From: a virus
Direction: 5' to 3' (one strand)
DNA: 64,000 nt
IMG/VR virus record: IMGVR_UViG_3300042197_002147
Span: 62,001-126,000 of that record
Shown here: in pieces, positions 8,896 to 17,729 of the stretch
Layout: each line of letters opens with the position of its first letter
Numbering within the stretch: the first letter of the stretch is position 1
Position numbers and translations under genes: made by a program
The notes under the pieces: model-generated
The model's input: the letters and a program-made list of their open reading frames with translations, nothing else
The model's database searches: none
What the model was told of the DNA's origin: nothing

Positions 8896-9291
8896 ATGAT
8901 TGATGATATTTTTTCTGGGTTGGGAGTAGAAGTCAATTTAAAAAATAAAGAAGACTTCCTAAAAGTAAAAGAAACATTAACAAGATTGGGAGTTTCTTCA
9001 AAGAAAGAGAAGAAACTTTACCAATCTTGTCATATATTGCATAAGCGCGGAAGATATGCTATAATGCATTTCAAGGAAATGTTTATTCTTGATGGCCTTG
9101 AAAGTGATATTACATTAGAAGACATTCAAAGAAGAAATACAATTGTAAATCTTTTGAACGATTGGGGTCTTTTAGAACCAATTGATTCATCAAAATATGA
9201 AGACAGATTAAGTTTGGCTAGAATTAAAATTTTATCACACAAGGAAAAGAAAGACTGGGAACTCGTACCTAAATACCATATAGGTAAGTGA
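8896..9291 (+). CDS. regA: RegA translational repressor
   Basis: A 131-residue RNA-binding repressor of early phage mRNAs. It matches T4 RegA strongly: 'NKEDFLKVKETLTRLGVSSKKEKKLYQSCHILHKRGRYAIMHFKEM' is nearly collinear with T4, and it ends 'WELVPKYHIGK' as in T4 'WKLVPKYTIGN'. It carries about 9 extra N-terminal residues. The start follows GATAGGGTAATATT, a poor Shine-Dalgarno; in T4 regA represses itself. In T4 gene 43 follows directly, but here 22 kb of sugar-transfer and tail genes separate them. Confidence 0.95.
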   Translation: MIDDIFSGLGVEVNLKNKEDFLKVKETLTRLGVSSKKEKKLYQSCHILHKRGRYAIMHFKEMFILDGLESDITLEDIQRRNTIVNLLNDWGLLEPIDSSKYEDRLSLARIKILSHKEKKDWELVPKYHIGK

Positions 9292-9316
9292 AATTTTTAA
9301 AGTGGAGATTTATATT

Positions 9317-10156
9317 ATGGAAAAAATGCAAGCTATTGGTGCCCCGTTTCCGATTGAATACTCATCCTGTTCGGATATAAAACCAAAATTATTCGAATGG
9401 ACGGAAAATAATTGTGATATAAAAGTTTTTATTGATGGTGCAATAGCACAAAATTTAAATTACAAGAAAAAAACAAACGAAAAGAAAATTGCGTGGGTTT
9501 GTGAATCCAGAGCAATATTTCATTCGTGGATGTTTCCAGAAGATCTATGGGAAAAAAATATCCAAAGAATTTCAAATTCTTTTGATACAATATATGTTTC
9601 TGATCGTCGGTGGTGCAAATATGCAGATAATATAAAGTTTGCATTTGCTGGTAGTAATGTTCCGTGGACAAAAGACAAAAAAGTTCATCATAAAACTAAA
9701 TCTACATCAATGATTGCTTCTCCAAAAATTATAACATTTGGACATAAGTTAAGACATGCGATAGCAACAAAACACGCCGATAAAATTGATGTATTTGGTG
9801 GAGCAAATGGTTCTAAAAGATTTGGAGATGGTGTTTGGCCAAACAAAGCAGAAGCAATGAATGATTATATGTTTTCGGTTGCAATCGAAAATGATAGTTA
9901 TACCACATATTTTACAGAAAAAATAACAGATTGTTTTGCTAGCGGAACAGTGCCAATTTATTGGGGAACTCCTGATATTGGTAACTACTTTGACAAAGAT
10001 GGTATCATAGAACTAACTCCAGATTTTGATTTTTCTTCATTGACAGCAGATCTTTATCAAAGTAAAATTTCAGCAATTAAAAATAATTTTGAAAAAGTAA
10101 TGACTATGGAACTTGCAGACGATGTTTTATTTAAATTAATTACCAATGAAAACTGA
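9317..10156 (+). CDS. GT10-like (alpha-1,3-fucosyltransferase C-terminal type) glycosyltransferase
   Basis: A 279-residue enzyme. The donor-binding core 'FSVAIENDSYTTYFTEKITDCFASGTVPIYWG' near residues 190-223 is the signature of GT10 fucosyltransferases (family pattern 'ENS...YxTEKl.da..aGtVPVywG'). I chose the ATG at 9317, preceded by GTGGAG at 9-nt spacing. The GTG inside that Shine-Dalgarno is in frame but unlikely. This is the first gene of a sugar-transfer island and overlaps the next by 11 bp. The acceptor is unknown: virion glycan, host surface glycan or DNA are all possible. Confidence 0.8.
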   Translation: MEKMQAIGAPFPIEYSSCSDIKPKLFEWTENNCDIKVFIDGAIAQNLNYKKKTNEKKIAWVCESRAIFHSWMFPEDLWEKNIQRISNSFDTIYVSDRRWCKYADNIKFAFAGSNVPWTKDKKVHHKTKSTSMIASPKIITFGHKLRHAIATKHADKIDVFGGANGSKRFGDGVWPNKAEAMNDYMFSVAIENDSYTTYFTEKITDCFASGTVPIYWGTPDIGNYFDKDGIIELTPDFDFSSLTADLYQSKISAIKNNFEKVMTMELADDVLFKLITNEN

Positions 10157-10817
10157 AATTATTTCATTTTATTGTGATATAGATGGTTCAACATACTATA
10201 GTGATAATGCATCTCGTATTATCAATGAATGCGTTGACCTCAAGATACCATTTGATTTTAGAAAAATAAATTCACATGGTGATTATAGATTAAATTGCTT
10301 GCGAAAACCAAAATTTATACTAAGTGTTTTAGAGGAAAAAAAGAAACCAATAGTTTGGTTAGATATTGACTCTAAATTACACAAGACACTTGATGTTTTT
10401 GATAAGTTTGCGGAAATGAATGTTGATCTTGGTTTTGCATATTATGAAACTCAAAAAGAAAAAATAAATGTATTGCAACCAAAAGCATCACCCATATTTT
10501 GCAACTATAACGAAAAAGTAATTAACTTTTTAAAAACATGGTTGAATAAATGCGAAGAAACATTAAAATCTGAGGAGAGATTCTTTGATCATGAAATTTT
10601 AATGTTTAGAGTTTTACCTTTTTTTGTTAATCAACTTAAAATTGGATGTTTACCTTTGGCTTATTGTGTTTGGCCTGGTAGATGTCCCGTTGAAATAGAT
10701 CCATATATAACAATGGGTATTGCTGATGGGAAGTCAAAAGAAAAAAATATTCGTGAATTGGCCAAAAAAATTGGCATGAATGAAGATGGAATTTTATTGA
10801 ATTTGAACAGGATTTAA
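10146..10817 (+). CDS. Putative nucleotide-diphospho-sugar transferase (GT-A, DxD)
   Basis: A 223-residue protein. 'KKPIVWLDIDSKLHKTL' near residues 74-90 is the metal-binding DxD of GT-A nucleotide-sugar transferases. Its downstream 'ERFFDHEILMFRVLPF' fits the acceptor-side Asp found in DUF273/GT77-like enzymes. It overlaps the GT10 gene by 11 bp and is followed at 3 bp by a GT10-GT2 fusion, so the three should act on one glycan. Sugar and linkage are unknown. Confidence 0.65.
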   Translation: MKTEIISFYCDIDGSTYYSDNASRIINECVDLKIPFDFRKINSHGDYRLNCLRKPKFILSVLEEKKKPIVWLDIDSKLHKTLDVFDKFAEMNVDLGFAYYETQKEKINVLQPKASPIFCNYNEKVINFLKTWLNKCEETLKSEERFFDHEILMFRVLPFFVNQLKIGCLPLAYCVWPGRCPVEIDPYITMGIADGKSKEKNIRELAKKIGMNEDGILLNLNRI

Positions 10818-10820
10818 AAT

Positions 10821-12380
10821 ATGAAAGCAATTATACAAAATGGAAACTATTTTTCAGATGAAATGAATTTTGATTTTCCATGTGAAGTTCATTTTACCAG
10901 ATTTGGTTTAAATTGGCATAGAGGGAAACCATTAAGAATAGCAAAAAGAGATGAAAGAAGAAACCAAGCACAAATAGATTTTGAGAACAATAATTCTTTT
11001 AAAATTTTTGTTTGTTCAAATGAACCTAGCTCATCTATGGCTAGAGAATTAAATGATGTAATAATTGATAACGCACACCAATATGATTTAATTCTTACAT
11101 GGGAATCAAATATAATTGAAAATACAGATAACTCTGTATTTTTTCCATATGGTGGAACATGGTTAAATAAAAAACAAAATTCACACGAAGACTCTCTTGG
11201 GTCGTTTGATGAATCTATTTTAGAAAAAGTTAAAAATAAAAAATTTGGAACTACTTTTTTAACTACGCATTTAATGTTTAAAGAAGGTTATGAAATTAGA
11301 AAAAAAATATGGAATTCTAGAGATAGCATACAAATTCCAACAAAATTTTATTCAAGTTCTAGAATGCCGACAAATGATGCAACTTCATATGACACAAAAA
11401 ACAAATATCTTTTTTCCAATACAGTACATGATGGTTTTTTGGAAAACGATGACAAAATAAATTTATTTGATCACCAATTTAATATCACCGTAGAGAGCAG
11501 CAAAGAAAATTCTTATTTTACTGAAAAACTAATAGATCCTCTGTTAACTAAAACTGTTCCAATTTATTGGGGTTGTGATAATTTAGATGAATTTTTTGAT
11601 ATAAGGGGAATAATAACTTTCAAAACATATGAAGAATTTTTGGAAAAAATTAATAAAATTGACGAAAATACCTATGAATCAATGAAACCATATATTGAAA
11701 AAAATTATAAATTAGCTCAAGAATATGGTAAATCATATTTTTCAAGAATAGAAAAAGAAATTGAAAGGCAGTATGATTTTTATTTTAATAAGAAAGATAT
11801 TCTATGGACAATAGGAATACTTACTGTCCCGGAAAGAAAAGATAAATTGAAAAACTTGTTAGAAAAAATTAATACAACTATTCCTTATTCTTTTAAACAC
11901 AGAATTGAAATTCTAATAAATGAGGATGAAAAAGAAAAAAGTGTCGGTGCAAAAAGAAATGAAGTATTATTGAAAGCAAATGGAAAATATGTTTCATTTA
12001 TAGATGACGACGATATGATCTCAAGTACTTATATTCCAAAAATTTGTAGAAAATTGGATAAAAATTTATATGATGGTATTGGATTTTGGGGTCTATATTA
12101 TGTAAATGAACAACCAACAATGTTTTTTAATCACGCTCAAAAAAATAATGGTCATTATAAAGATAGAACTGGTAAACAATACAGACCATTAAATCATTTA
12201 AATCCAGTTAAAACCGAAATAGCAAAACAAATAATGTATCCAGAAAAAAATTATGGAGAAGATTCTGATTATTGTGACAAATTACTATATTCTGGTTTAA
12301 TTAAGAGTGAATATAATTTTGAAGAAGTTATGTATCATTATTTGTGGTCCCAAGAATTAACTTTAACGCAAAAAGGATAA
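10821..12380 (+). CDS. Two-domain glycosyltransferase: GT10-like + GT2 (GT-A)
   Basis: A 519-residue fusion. The N-terminal 330 residues end in a GT10 core ('FNITVESSKENSYFTEKLIDPLLTKTVPIYWG'), a paralogue of the gene at 9317. The C-terminal part starts 'DILWTIGILTVPERKDKLKNLL' and has 'VGAKRNEVLLKANGKYVSFIDDDDM', the GT2 pattern with a DDDD metal site. It could add two sugars in sequence. Very AT-rich codon use resembles the rest of the island. The following FkbM methyltransferase starts 5 bp on, preceded by AAAGGA inside this gene's end. Confidence 0.8.
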   Translation: MKAIIQNGNYFSDEMNFDFPCEVHFTRFGLNWHRGKPLRIAKRDERRNQAQIDFENNNSFKIFVCSNEPSSSMARELNDVIIDNAHQYDLILTWESNIIENTDNSVFFPYGGTWLNKKQNSHEDSLGSFDESILEKVKNKKFGTTFLTTHLMFKEGYEIRKKIWNSRDSIQIPTKFYSSSRMPTNDATSYDTKNKYLFSNTVHDGFLENDDKINLFDHQFNITVESSKENSYFTEKLIDPLLTKTVPIYWGCDNLDEFFDIRGIITFKTYEEFLEKINKIDENTYESMKPYIEKNYKLAQEYGKSYFSRIEKEIERQYDFYFNKKDILWTIGILTVPERKDKLKNLLEKINTTIPYSFKHRIEILINEDEKEKSVGAKRNEVLLKANGKYVSFIDDDDMISSTYIPKICRKLDKNLYDGIGFWGLYYVNEQPTMFFNHAQKNNGHYKDRTGKQYRPLNHLNPVKTEIAKQIMYPEKNYGEDSDYCDKLLYSGLIKSEYNFEEVMYHYLWSQELTLTQKG

Positions 12381-12385
12381 AATTT

Positions 12386-13060
12386 ATGACAATAGTATAT
12401 AAAGAAAAAAACGGTTATGATGTTATTTCGAGAGATGTTGAAGAAAATTTTCACAAGTATATAAATAAAAACAAAGATGATATAAAAACTATTGTCATAG
12501 TTGGTGGTTATCATTGTTGGGAAGCGCAAAAGTATTTACAATTGTATAAAAATGCTAAAATTTACATATTTGAACCAGTCAGAGAATTTTTTAACATAGT
12601 AAAACAACAATATGGATTAAATCCAAGATGTGAATTACATAATTTGGCAATAACAAGTATAACCGGAGAAATTGATTTTTATAGAACATCTTCTCCGGGT
12701 TCGGATTCAATATATCCAGTAATAGAAAATAATAATAGTGGTTATTCCTTTAAGAGTGTGCAAAAAATAAAAGTAAAATCAGACAAATTATCAAATATTG
12801 TCAAAGAAAATATAGATCTACTAAGTATTGATGTTCAGGGGGCAGAGTTGGAAGTACTTAAAGGAACAAATTTAGAAAATGTTTCTTGTATTTTTGCAGA
12901 AATACAAATGTCACAAAATAAAAATAATCAAGTTTATGATGGTCAATGTTTTTCTGATGATTTAAAAAATTACTTATCCGAAAAATTTGATTTACATTCT
13001 TTAGGTTTGGACAATGAATTAAATAATGGAACTGGTAATAGTTTTTGGATTAAAAAATAA
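12386..13060 (+). CDS. FkbM-family SAM-dependent methyltransferase
   Basis: A 224-residue methyltransferase of the FkbM type, which O-methylates sugars and other small acceptors. Motif I appears as 'IVIVGGYHCWEAQKYL', the acidic ribose site as 'IYIFEPVREFF', and the family signature 'LLSIDVQGAELEVLKG' is present. I take the ATG at 12386 after AAAGGA. In-frame codons before it lie within the previous gene. It is one of three FkbM-like genes in this island, suggesting a multiply methylated glycan. Confidence 0.85.
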   Translation: MTIVYKEKNGYDVISRDVEENFHKYINKNKDDIKTIVIVGGYHCWEAQKYLQLYKNAKIYIFEPVREFFNIVKQQYGLNPRCELHNLAITSITGEIDFYRTSSPGSDSIYPVIENNNSGYSFKSVQKIKVKSDKLSNIVKENIDLLSIDVQGAELEVLKGTNLENVSCIFAEIQMSQNKNNQVYDGQCFSDDLKNYLSEKFDLHSLGLDNELNNGTGNSFWIKK

Positions 13061-13732
13061 ATGAATAAACTTGCTGTAATAGTTCCCTATAGGAATAGAA
13101 AATCTCATTTAGATCAATTTATTCCATATATGAATGATTATTTATTTAAAAATATTGGCAATAATTTTTATATTGTTGTTGTTGAACAATTAAATAAAAA
13201 TTTATTCAATAGAGGAACTTTAATAAACATTGGTTTTGAATTAGAAAAAAACAATTGCGATTATATTTCTCCCCACGATGTTGATTTATTACCAGAAGAT
13301 GCAGATTATTCCATACCAACAATTCCAATTCATTTAGCTGCTTATAGATCACAAAAAAATTATATATTAGAATATGAAAACTTTTTTGGAGGAGTTAATT
13401 TATTTTTAAATGAACATTTTTTAAAAATAAACGGATTTTCTAATTTTTATGCAGGATATGGTGCAGAAGATGATGATTTGCGTCATAGATGTGTTGTTTC
13501 TGGTTTAAGTCCGCAAAGAAGATTTGCAAGATATACATCTTTACACCATGAACCAGTTTCTTCTGCAACAAAAGAAAATGAAACTCTTTGGTTCGATATT
13601 CAAAGAGGAAGCATGAATACCACAATGAATTTTGATGGTCTTTCTACGATAAAGTACAAAACAGTAAAAAAAGAAACTAAAGATTTTGTGCATTATTATG
13701 TTGATTTTGAAAACGAAAGATATACAAAATGA
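13061..13732 (+). CDS. Beta-1,4-galactosyltransferase-like enzyme (GT7)
   Basis: A 223-residue enzyme with the full GT7 pattern known from animal beta-4-galactosyltransferases: 'VIVPYRNRKSHL', 'NRGTLINIGFELE', the metal site 'HDVDLLPE', 'FFGGVNLF', 'INGFSNFYAGYGAEDDDLRHR' and a C-terminal 'LHHEP'. The animal WGWGGEDDD segment is AGYGAEDDD here. The likely reaction is transfer of Gal or GalNAc from the UDP-sugar. No signal anchor is present, so it is cytosolic. It starts immediately after the FkbM stop and ends with an ATGA overlap. Confidence 0.88.
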   Translation: MNKLAVIVPYRNRKSHLDQFIPYMNDYLFKNIGNNFYIVVVEQLNKNLFNRGTLINIGFELEKNNCDYISPHDVDLLPEDADYSIPTIPIHLAAYRSQKNYILEYENFFGGVNLFLNEHFLKINGFSNFYAGYGAEDDDLRHRCVVSGLSPQRRFARYTSLHHEPVSSATKENETLWFDIQRGSMNTTMNFDGLSTIKYKTVKKETKDFVHYYVDFENERYTK

Positions 13733-14556
13733 GTGATAAAATTTGTGTTTTAGTTGTAAGCCATAATTTTCCAGAACTGACAGATTCTTTGTGTGATTCG
13801 ATAGTTTCAAGAACAAAAAATATAGACTATGATCTACATGTAGTAGAAACTGGTTCAGAGATTACAAATTGTTCAAAATATGCAACTATGTGGGTTAAAG
13901 ATGGTTGTAGAATGACTAGAGGATTTAATCTTTTAAAGCAATACGCAGATGCAGTAAATAAATACAATAATAAAAAAGAATATTCTGCATATATGTTATT
14001 TGTAAATGACGCAAAATTTATAGATGACAAAGATTTAATTTCTATTCTTTACGAGGAAATGAAAAATAAACCAGATTGTGGTCAAATACATCCCTATCAG
14101 AGTAATATTTATTTTCCTCATATGAGACTGGGAAAACTTTCAGAAGATTTAACAAGAAAAGAAAGTTTTTCTGAAATAGTATGTCCCATGATATCAGCAA
14201 AGGCATGGAATGTATGTGGTGAAAATTTTTTAGATAATAGGTTTTATTATGGATGGGGACTAGATTATGATATGCCATATCAGTTACATTTGAATGGTTT
14301 TCGTACTTATATAACAGATAAAGTTGGTATTTTTCATGATCCATTTACATCTTATAAAAATAAAGAAAAAACAAAAGAAAAATTAAATGTAAACGAATTT
14401 GCAAATATAGCAAGAAATAACATGCATCAAGGTTTTTGCGAAAAATATGGGAATAATTGGATGCAAAGTTTAATGGATGGAGTCCCAAATGATGTTTCTA
14501 AAGAAAGTTTGTATTTGTGGTTACACCACAATGATGGATATAATGGTAACAAATAA
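13729..14556 (+). CDS. Putative GT2-type glycosyltransferase
   Basis: A 275-residue protein beginning 'KICVLVVSHNFPELTDSL', the usual first strand and helix of GT2 enzymes. 'AYMLFVNDAKFID' marks the metal-binding acidic loop. 'NRFYYGWGLDYDMPYQLHLNGFRTYI' matches the acceptor-site region in which an ED or D-x-D pair sits before the final helix. It overlaps the GT7 gene by ATGA and shares a base with the next start (TAATG). The substrate is unknown. Confidence 0.7.
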   Translation: MSDKICVLVVSHNFPELTDSLCDSIVSRTKNIDYDLHVVETGSEITNCSKYATMWVKDGCRMTRGFNLLKQYADAVNKYNNKKEYSAYMLFVNDAKFIDDKDLISILYEEMKNKPDCGQIHPYQSNIYFPHMRLGKLSEDLTRKESFSEIVCPMISAKAWNVCGENFLDNRFYYGWGLDYDMPYQLHLNGFRTYITDKVGIFHDPFTSYKNKEKTKEKLNVNEFANIARNNMHQGFCEKYGNNWMQSLMDGVPNDVSKESLYLWLHHNDGYNGNK

Positions 14557-15170
14557 TGAAAAATAATATTATTTTTGATTTAGATGGAGTTTTAGTCGAT
14601 GCATGTGACTGGCACTATGAGTCTTTAAATAGAGCTTTAGTTGAATACAATAAAAAACCAATTTCTAGGGAAGATCATTATAAAACTTTTAATGGTTTAC
14701 CTACAAAAATCAAATTGGAAATGCTAAAAATAGACAAAAAAGAAGCAGAAGAAATAAATCGTCTAAAACAAAAACACACTTTAGATGTAATTGAAAATTT
14801 TGGTAAAGTAATGGAAGAAAAAATAGAACTACATAGGTTTTTAAAGCAAAATAATTTTCAAATATCTTGTGTTACAAATTCAATAAAGGAAACAGCATTA
14901 AAAATGCTTAAAATTACTGGTCAATATGATTATATTGATTTATTGGTTACAAACGAAAATGTAAAAAGAAACAAACCACATCCAGATTGTTACATATATG
15001 CAATGGAGATTATGAAAACTACTCCAAATGATGTTTTTTGTGTAGAGGATTCTGATATTGGAGTAAAATCTGCAATGAATGCAAATATTAAAAATTTATT
15101 AATTGTTAAAAATACAAAAGAAGTTAATTTCGAAAGTATTAAAAAATTTATAAATGGAGTTAAACAATGA
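14556..15170 (+). CDS. HAD-superfamily phosphatase / phosphoglucomutase-like
   Basis: A 204-residue HAD hydrolase. Motif I is 'IIFDLDGVLVDACDWHYES' with nucleophile Asp8 and acid/base Asp10. Motif II is the 'CVTNS' segment, motif III the Lys of 'NKPHPDCYIYAMEIM', and motif IV 'FCVEDSDIGVKSAMNA'. The pattern fits beta-phosphoglucomutase-like HADs, which isomerise or dephosphorylate sugar phosphates. It lies directly before a sugar-nucleotidyltransferase and probably prepares its substrate. Starts and stops overlap on both sides. Confidence 0.88.
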   Translation: MKNNIIFDLDGVLVDACDWHYESLNRALVEYNKKPISREDHYKTFNGLPTKIKLEMLKIDKKEAEEINRLKQKHTLDVIENFGKVMEEKIELHRFLKQNNFQISCVTNSIKETALKMLKITGQYDYIDLLVTNENVKRNKPHPDCYIYAMEIMKTTPNDVFCVEDSDIGVKSAMNANIKNLLIVKNTKEVNFESIKKFINGVKQ

Positions 15171-15883
15171 ATATATTAATACCAATGGCCGGCGAAGGCA
15201 GTAGATTTGCAAAAGAAGGTTATACCTTTCCAAAACCTTTAATTGATGTTTCCGGTAAACCAATGATTCAACAAGTGGTTGAAAACTTAAAATTTGATGC
15301 TAAGTACATTTTTTTGGCAAGAAAAGAGCATTTAGAAAAATATAAAGGTCTTTATTCAACTTTAGATAGAATTACTAATGGAAATTTTGAAATAATTGAA
15401 GTAAATTCTTTAACAGAAGGTGCTGCATGTACCGCTTTGTTGGCTAAACAATTTATTAACAATGAAGAAGATTTATTAATTGCAAATTCAGATCAAATTA
15501 TAGAATATTCTTCCTTAAATTTCAGTTATTTAAAAACTTTTTCTTCAGTAGATGGCATAGTTTTTTGTTTTAATGCGGTTCATCCAAAATGGTCTTTTGT
15601 TGAATTAGATTCTTTTGGGATAGTAACTAAAGTTGCAGAAAAAAATCCAATTTCAAATATAGCAACTTGTGGAATTTATTGGTATCGTAGGGGATCTGAT
15701 TTTGTTTCATGTGCTGAAGAAATGATACAAAAAAATATAAGAGTCAATAATGAATTTTATATTGCACCAGTATACAATGAATTAATAACTAAAAATAAAA
15801 AATTAATTCCATTCTATGTAAACAAAATGTATGGAATAGGAACTCCGGAAGACTTAAACTATTATTTGAAAGTTAAAGAATGA
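15167..15883 (+). CDS. Sugar-phosphate nucleotidyltransferase
   Basis: A 238-residue enzyme of the glucose-1-phosphate thymidylyl/cytidylyltransferase family. The nucleotide loop is 'IPMAGEGSRFAKEGYTFPKPLIDVSGKPMIQ' (GxGxRx..PKPL), and 'LLIANSDQIIEY' supplies the metal-binding Asp. It makes an NDP-sugar donor for the neighbouring transferases. Together with the HAD gene it shows that the phage makes its own activated sugar instead of only borrowing the host pool. ATGA overlaps tie it to both neighbours. Confidence 0.88.
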   Translation: MNILIPMAGEGSRFAKEGYTFPKPLIDVSGKPMIQQVVENLKFDAKYIFLARKEHLEKYKGLYSTLDRITNGNFEIIEVNSLTEGAACTALLAKQFINNEEDLLIANSDQIIEYSSLNFSYLKTFSSVDGIVFCFNAVHPKWSFVELDSFGIVTKVAEKNPISNIATCGIYWYRRGSDFVSCAEEMIQKNIRVNNEFYIAPVYNELITKNKKLIPFYVNKMYGIGTPEDLNYYLKVKE

Positions 15884-16668
15884 AAGATTTAACAATTGCA
15901 ATACCTTTGGGAGTTTCTACGCCAGGAACTCCTGTATTGAGACATCTTAAAAAATGTGTAGATTCTATTAAGAATCAAAAAACAAATTATTCTTATGATA
16001 TTATGTTTGCATGTGATGAGAATGTTTCAGAAGAAATAAAAAATTATTTAGAATCTACTAATTGCTTTATTAAATGGTATGATCCATTTTATTTTTTCAG
16101 AAAAGGTAGTATATGGAAAAAAATATTTGATCAATGGGTTAATAGTGATTCAAAATATATTGCATTTTGTCACTATGATGATATTTGGCATGAAAATAAA
16201 ATACAAACTCAAATTTCTTTCATGGAAAATAATAATTATGATTTGTCTTGGTCTTCAGTTTATGTAATAAACGAAGAGGATTCTGTAGTTTCTAGTGATG
16301 CTGCTTGTTACACAGAATTGAATAAGCACACAATAACACAACCACAATCATACGCTTTTTCTCATTCTTCTATGATGAATAAAGATAAATTCTTAAAAAC
16401 AGGTATAATGGATGTATTGAATGAATCCTCTAGAATTTACGAAGAAGTTCATTTTGTTTTTTGTCACAAATTAGTAGGTAAAAAAAGTAATGATTCTATC
16501 TTCTACCATAGAAATCATTCGAATAGTATTAGTAGTAATTTTAATAAAGATAGTGAAATAATAAATTCACAAAGAAAATTAACAAATTATTCCTTAGAAG
16601 AAGAATATGAAGATGCAAAAAAAATAAACATTAAAAAAATAATTACAGAAATACAAACTACTTTATGA
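15880..16668 (+). CDS. GT2-family glycosyltransferase
   Basis: A 262-residue transferase with an N-terminal 'LTIAIPLGVSTPGTPVLRHLKKCVDSIKNQ' and the metal site 'YIAFCHYDDIWHENKIQTQI', typical of GT2. A later 'RIYEEVHFVFCHKL' supplies the acceptor-side acidic pair. The protein ends in a short Lys-rich helix. It is embedded between the nucleotidyltransferase and a GDPD-like gene with ATGA overlaps. Linkage and substrate are unknown. Confidence 0.75.
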   Translation: MKDLTIAIPLGVSTPGTPVLRHLKKCVDSIKNQKTNYSYDIMFACDENVSEEIKNYLESTNCFIKWYDPFYFFRKGSIWKKIFDQWVNSDSKYIAFCHYDDIWHENKIQTQISFMENNNYDLSWSSVYVINEEDSVVSSDAACYTELNKHTITQPQSYAFSHSSMMNKDKFLKTGIMDVLNESSRIYEEVHFVFCHKLVGKKSNDSIFYHRNHSNSISSNFNKDSEIINSQRKLTNYSLEEEYEDAKKINIKKIITEIQTTL

Positions 16669-17111
16669 AAATTATTTCGCATAGAGGAAATCTTTCTGGT
16701 ATAGATTTAAATAGAGAAAATAAAAAATGGGCAATTAATGAATGTTTACTATTAAATTTTGATGTAGAAGTAGATATTCATTATCATAAAAATCAAATTT
16801 TTCTTGGTCACGATTTACCAGAAGAAAAAATTGATATTGAATATTTAATAAAAAATAAAAACAAACTATGGTTACACTTAAAAAATATAGATTCTGTTTG
16901 CTTTTTCCTAAAAAATAAAATAAAATTTAATTGGTTTTGGCATCAAAAAGATGATTTAACTTTAACTAGTTTTGGTATACCGTGGTGTTATCCAGATAAA
17001 TATATTGAATGTGGAGTAACTGTAGTCAAAAATATTAAAAAAGAAATACCAAAAGTTTATGGTATTTGTACAGATTATCCTTTAGAATGGAGAAAATATA
17101 ATGAGTTCTGA
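16665..17111 (+). CDS. GDPD/PI-PLC-like phosphodiesterase, short form
   Basis: A 148-residue protein resembling part of a glycerophosphodiester phosphodiesterase barrel. 'IISHRGNLSG', 'FDVEVDIHYHKNQIFLGHD' give the catalytic HR, the metal-binding E-x-D and the second His. Typical enzymes are about 240 residues, so the C-terminal barrel strands are reduced. Relatives of this short type occur in surface-polysaccharide clusters. It may edit glycerol-phosphate groups on the glycan, or be a degraded enzyme. It overlaps the next gene by 11 bp. Confidence 0.7.
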   Translation: MKIISHRGNLSGIDLNRENKKWAINECLLLNFDVEVDIHYHKNQIFLGHDLPEEKIDIEYLIKNKNKLWLHLKNIDSVCFFLKNKIKFNWFWHQKDDLTLTSFGIPWCYPDKYIECGVTVVKNIKKEIPKVYGICTDYPLEWRKYNEF

Positions 17112-17724
17112 TGTCACAAAAACCTTTAGAAATAGTCATGGTGGTTATTCACAGCAAACAGAAGATTTAGAATTGCAAAAAATACTACCAAAATCTGGTT
17201 ATTTTCTTGAAATTGGTTCATATTGTCCTTACACCTTTTCAAACACTAGATTTTTAGTAGAAAGGGGGTGGAAGGGGTGTTATGTTGATGGTTGCTCGTA
17301 TGCTATTAGCAGATTCATTGATGTATATAAGGACAATAATGATATTTCAATAGTTCATGCACTTATTGGAGATAAAGATGATTTTGTTGAGTTTTATAAT
17401 AGCATAGCCGACGCTGTTTCTACAACAGATCAAAATTTTATGAATATGTGGAAATCTGGTGGCCACGCATTTAAGAAAATGTATACATCAATGATAACTT
17501 TTAAAACTTTGCAAAAAATTTTACCACAAAATGTAGATTTTATAAACATTGATGTTGAGGGACAGTCAGCATATTTGTCAACAATAATTGATTATGATAT
17601 TTTAAATACAAAATTTGTGTGTGTAGAACATGATAATAAAATACAAGAGCTAAAAAATAATTTTGCTAATAGGGGATTTGAGCATTATTGGAATAATGAT
17701 ACAAATATAATATTTAAAAGGTAA
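17101..17724 (+). CDS. FkbM-like methyltransferase
   Basis: A 207-residue AdoMet enzyme. 'SGYFLEIGSYCPYTFSNTRFL' is motif I in the form FxEIG. 'WKGCYVDGCSYA' is the ribose-binding region, and 'VDFINIDVEGQSAYLS' is the FkbM signature. The opening 'SHGGYSQQTEDLELQKIL' resembles the 'SQxxQDxxL' N-terminus found in this family. It probably O-methylates a sugar of the phage glycan. Confidence 0.8.
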   Translation: MSSDVTKTFRNSHGGYSQQTEDLELQKILPKSGYFLEIGSYCPYTFSNTRFLVERGWKGCYVDGCSYAISRFIDVYKDNNDISIVHALIGDKDDFVEFYNSIADAVSTTDQNFMNMWKSGGHAFKKMYTSMITFKTLQKILPQNVDFINIDVEGQSAYLSTIIDYDILNTKFVCVEHDNKIQELKNNFANRGFEHYWNNDTNIIFKR

Positions 17725-17729
17725 TTTCA

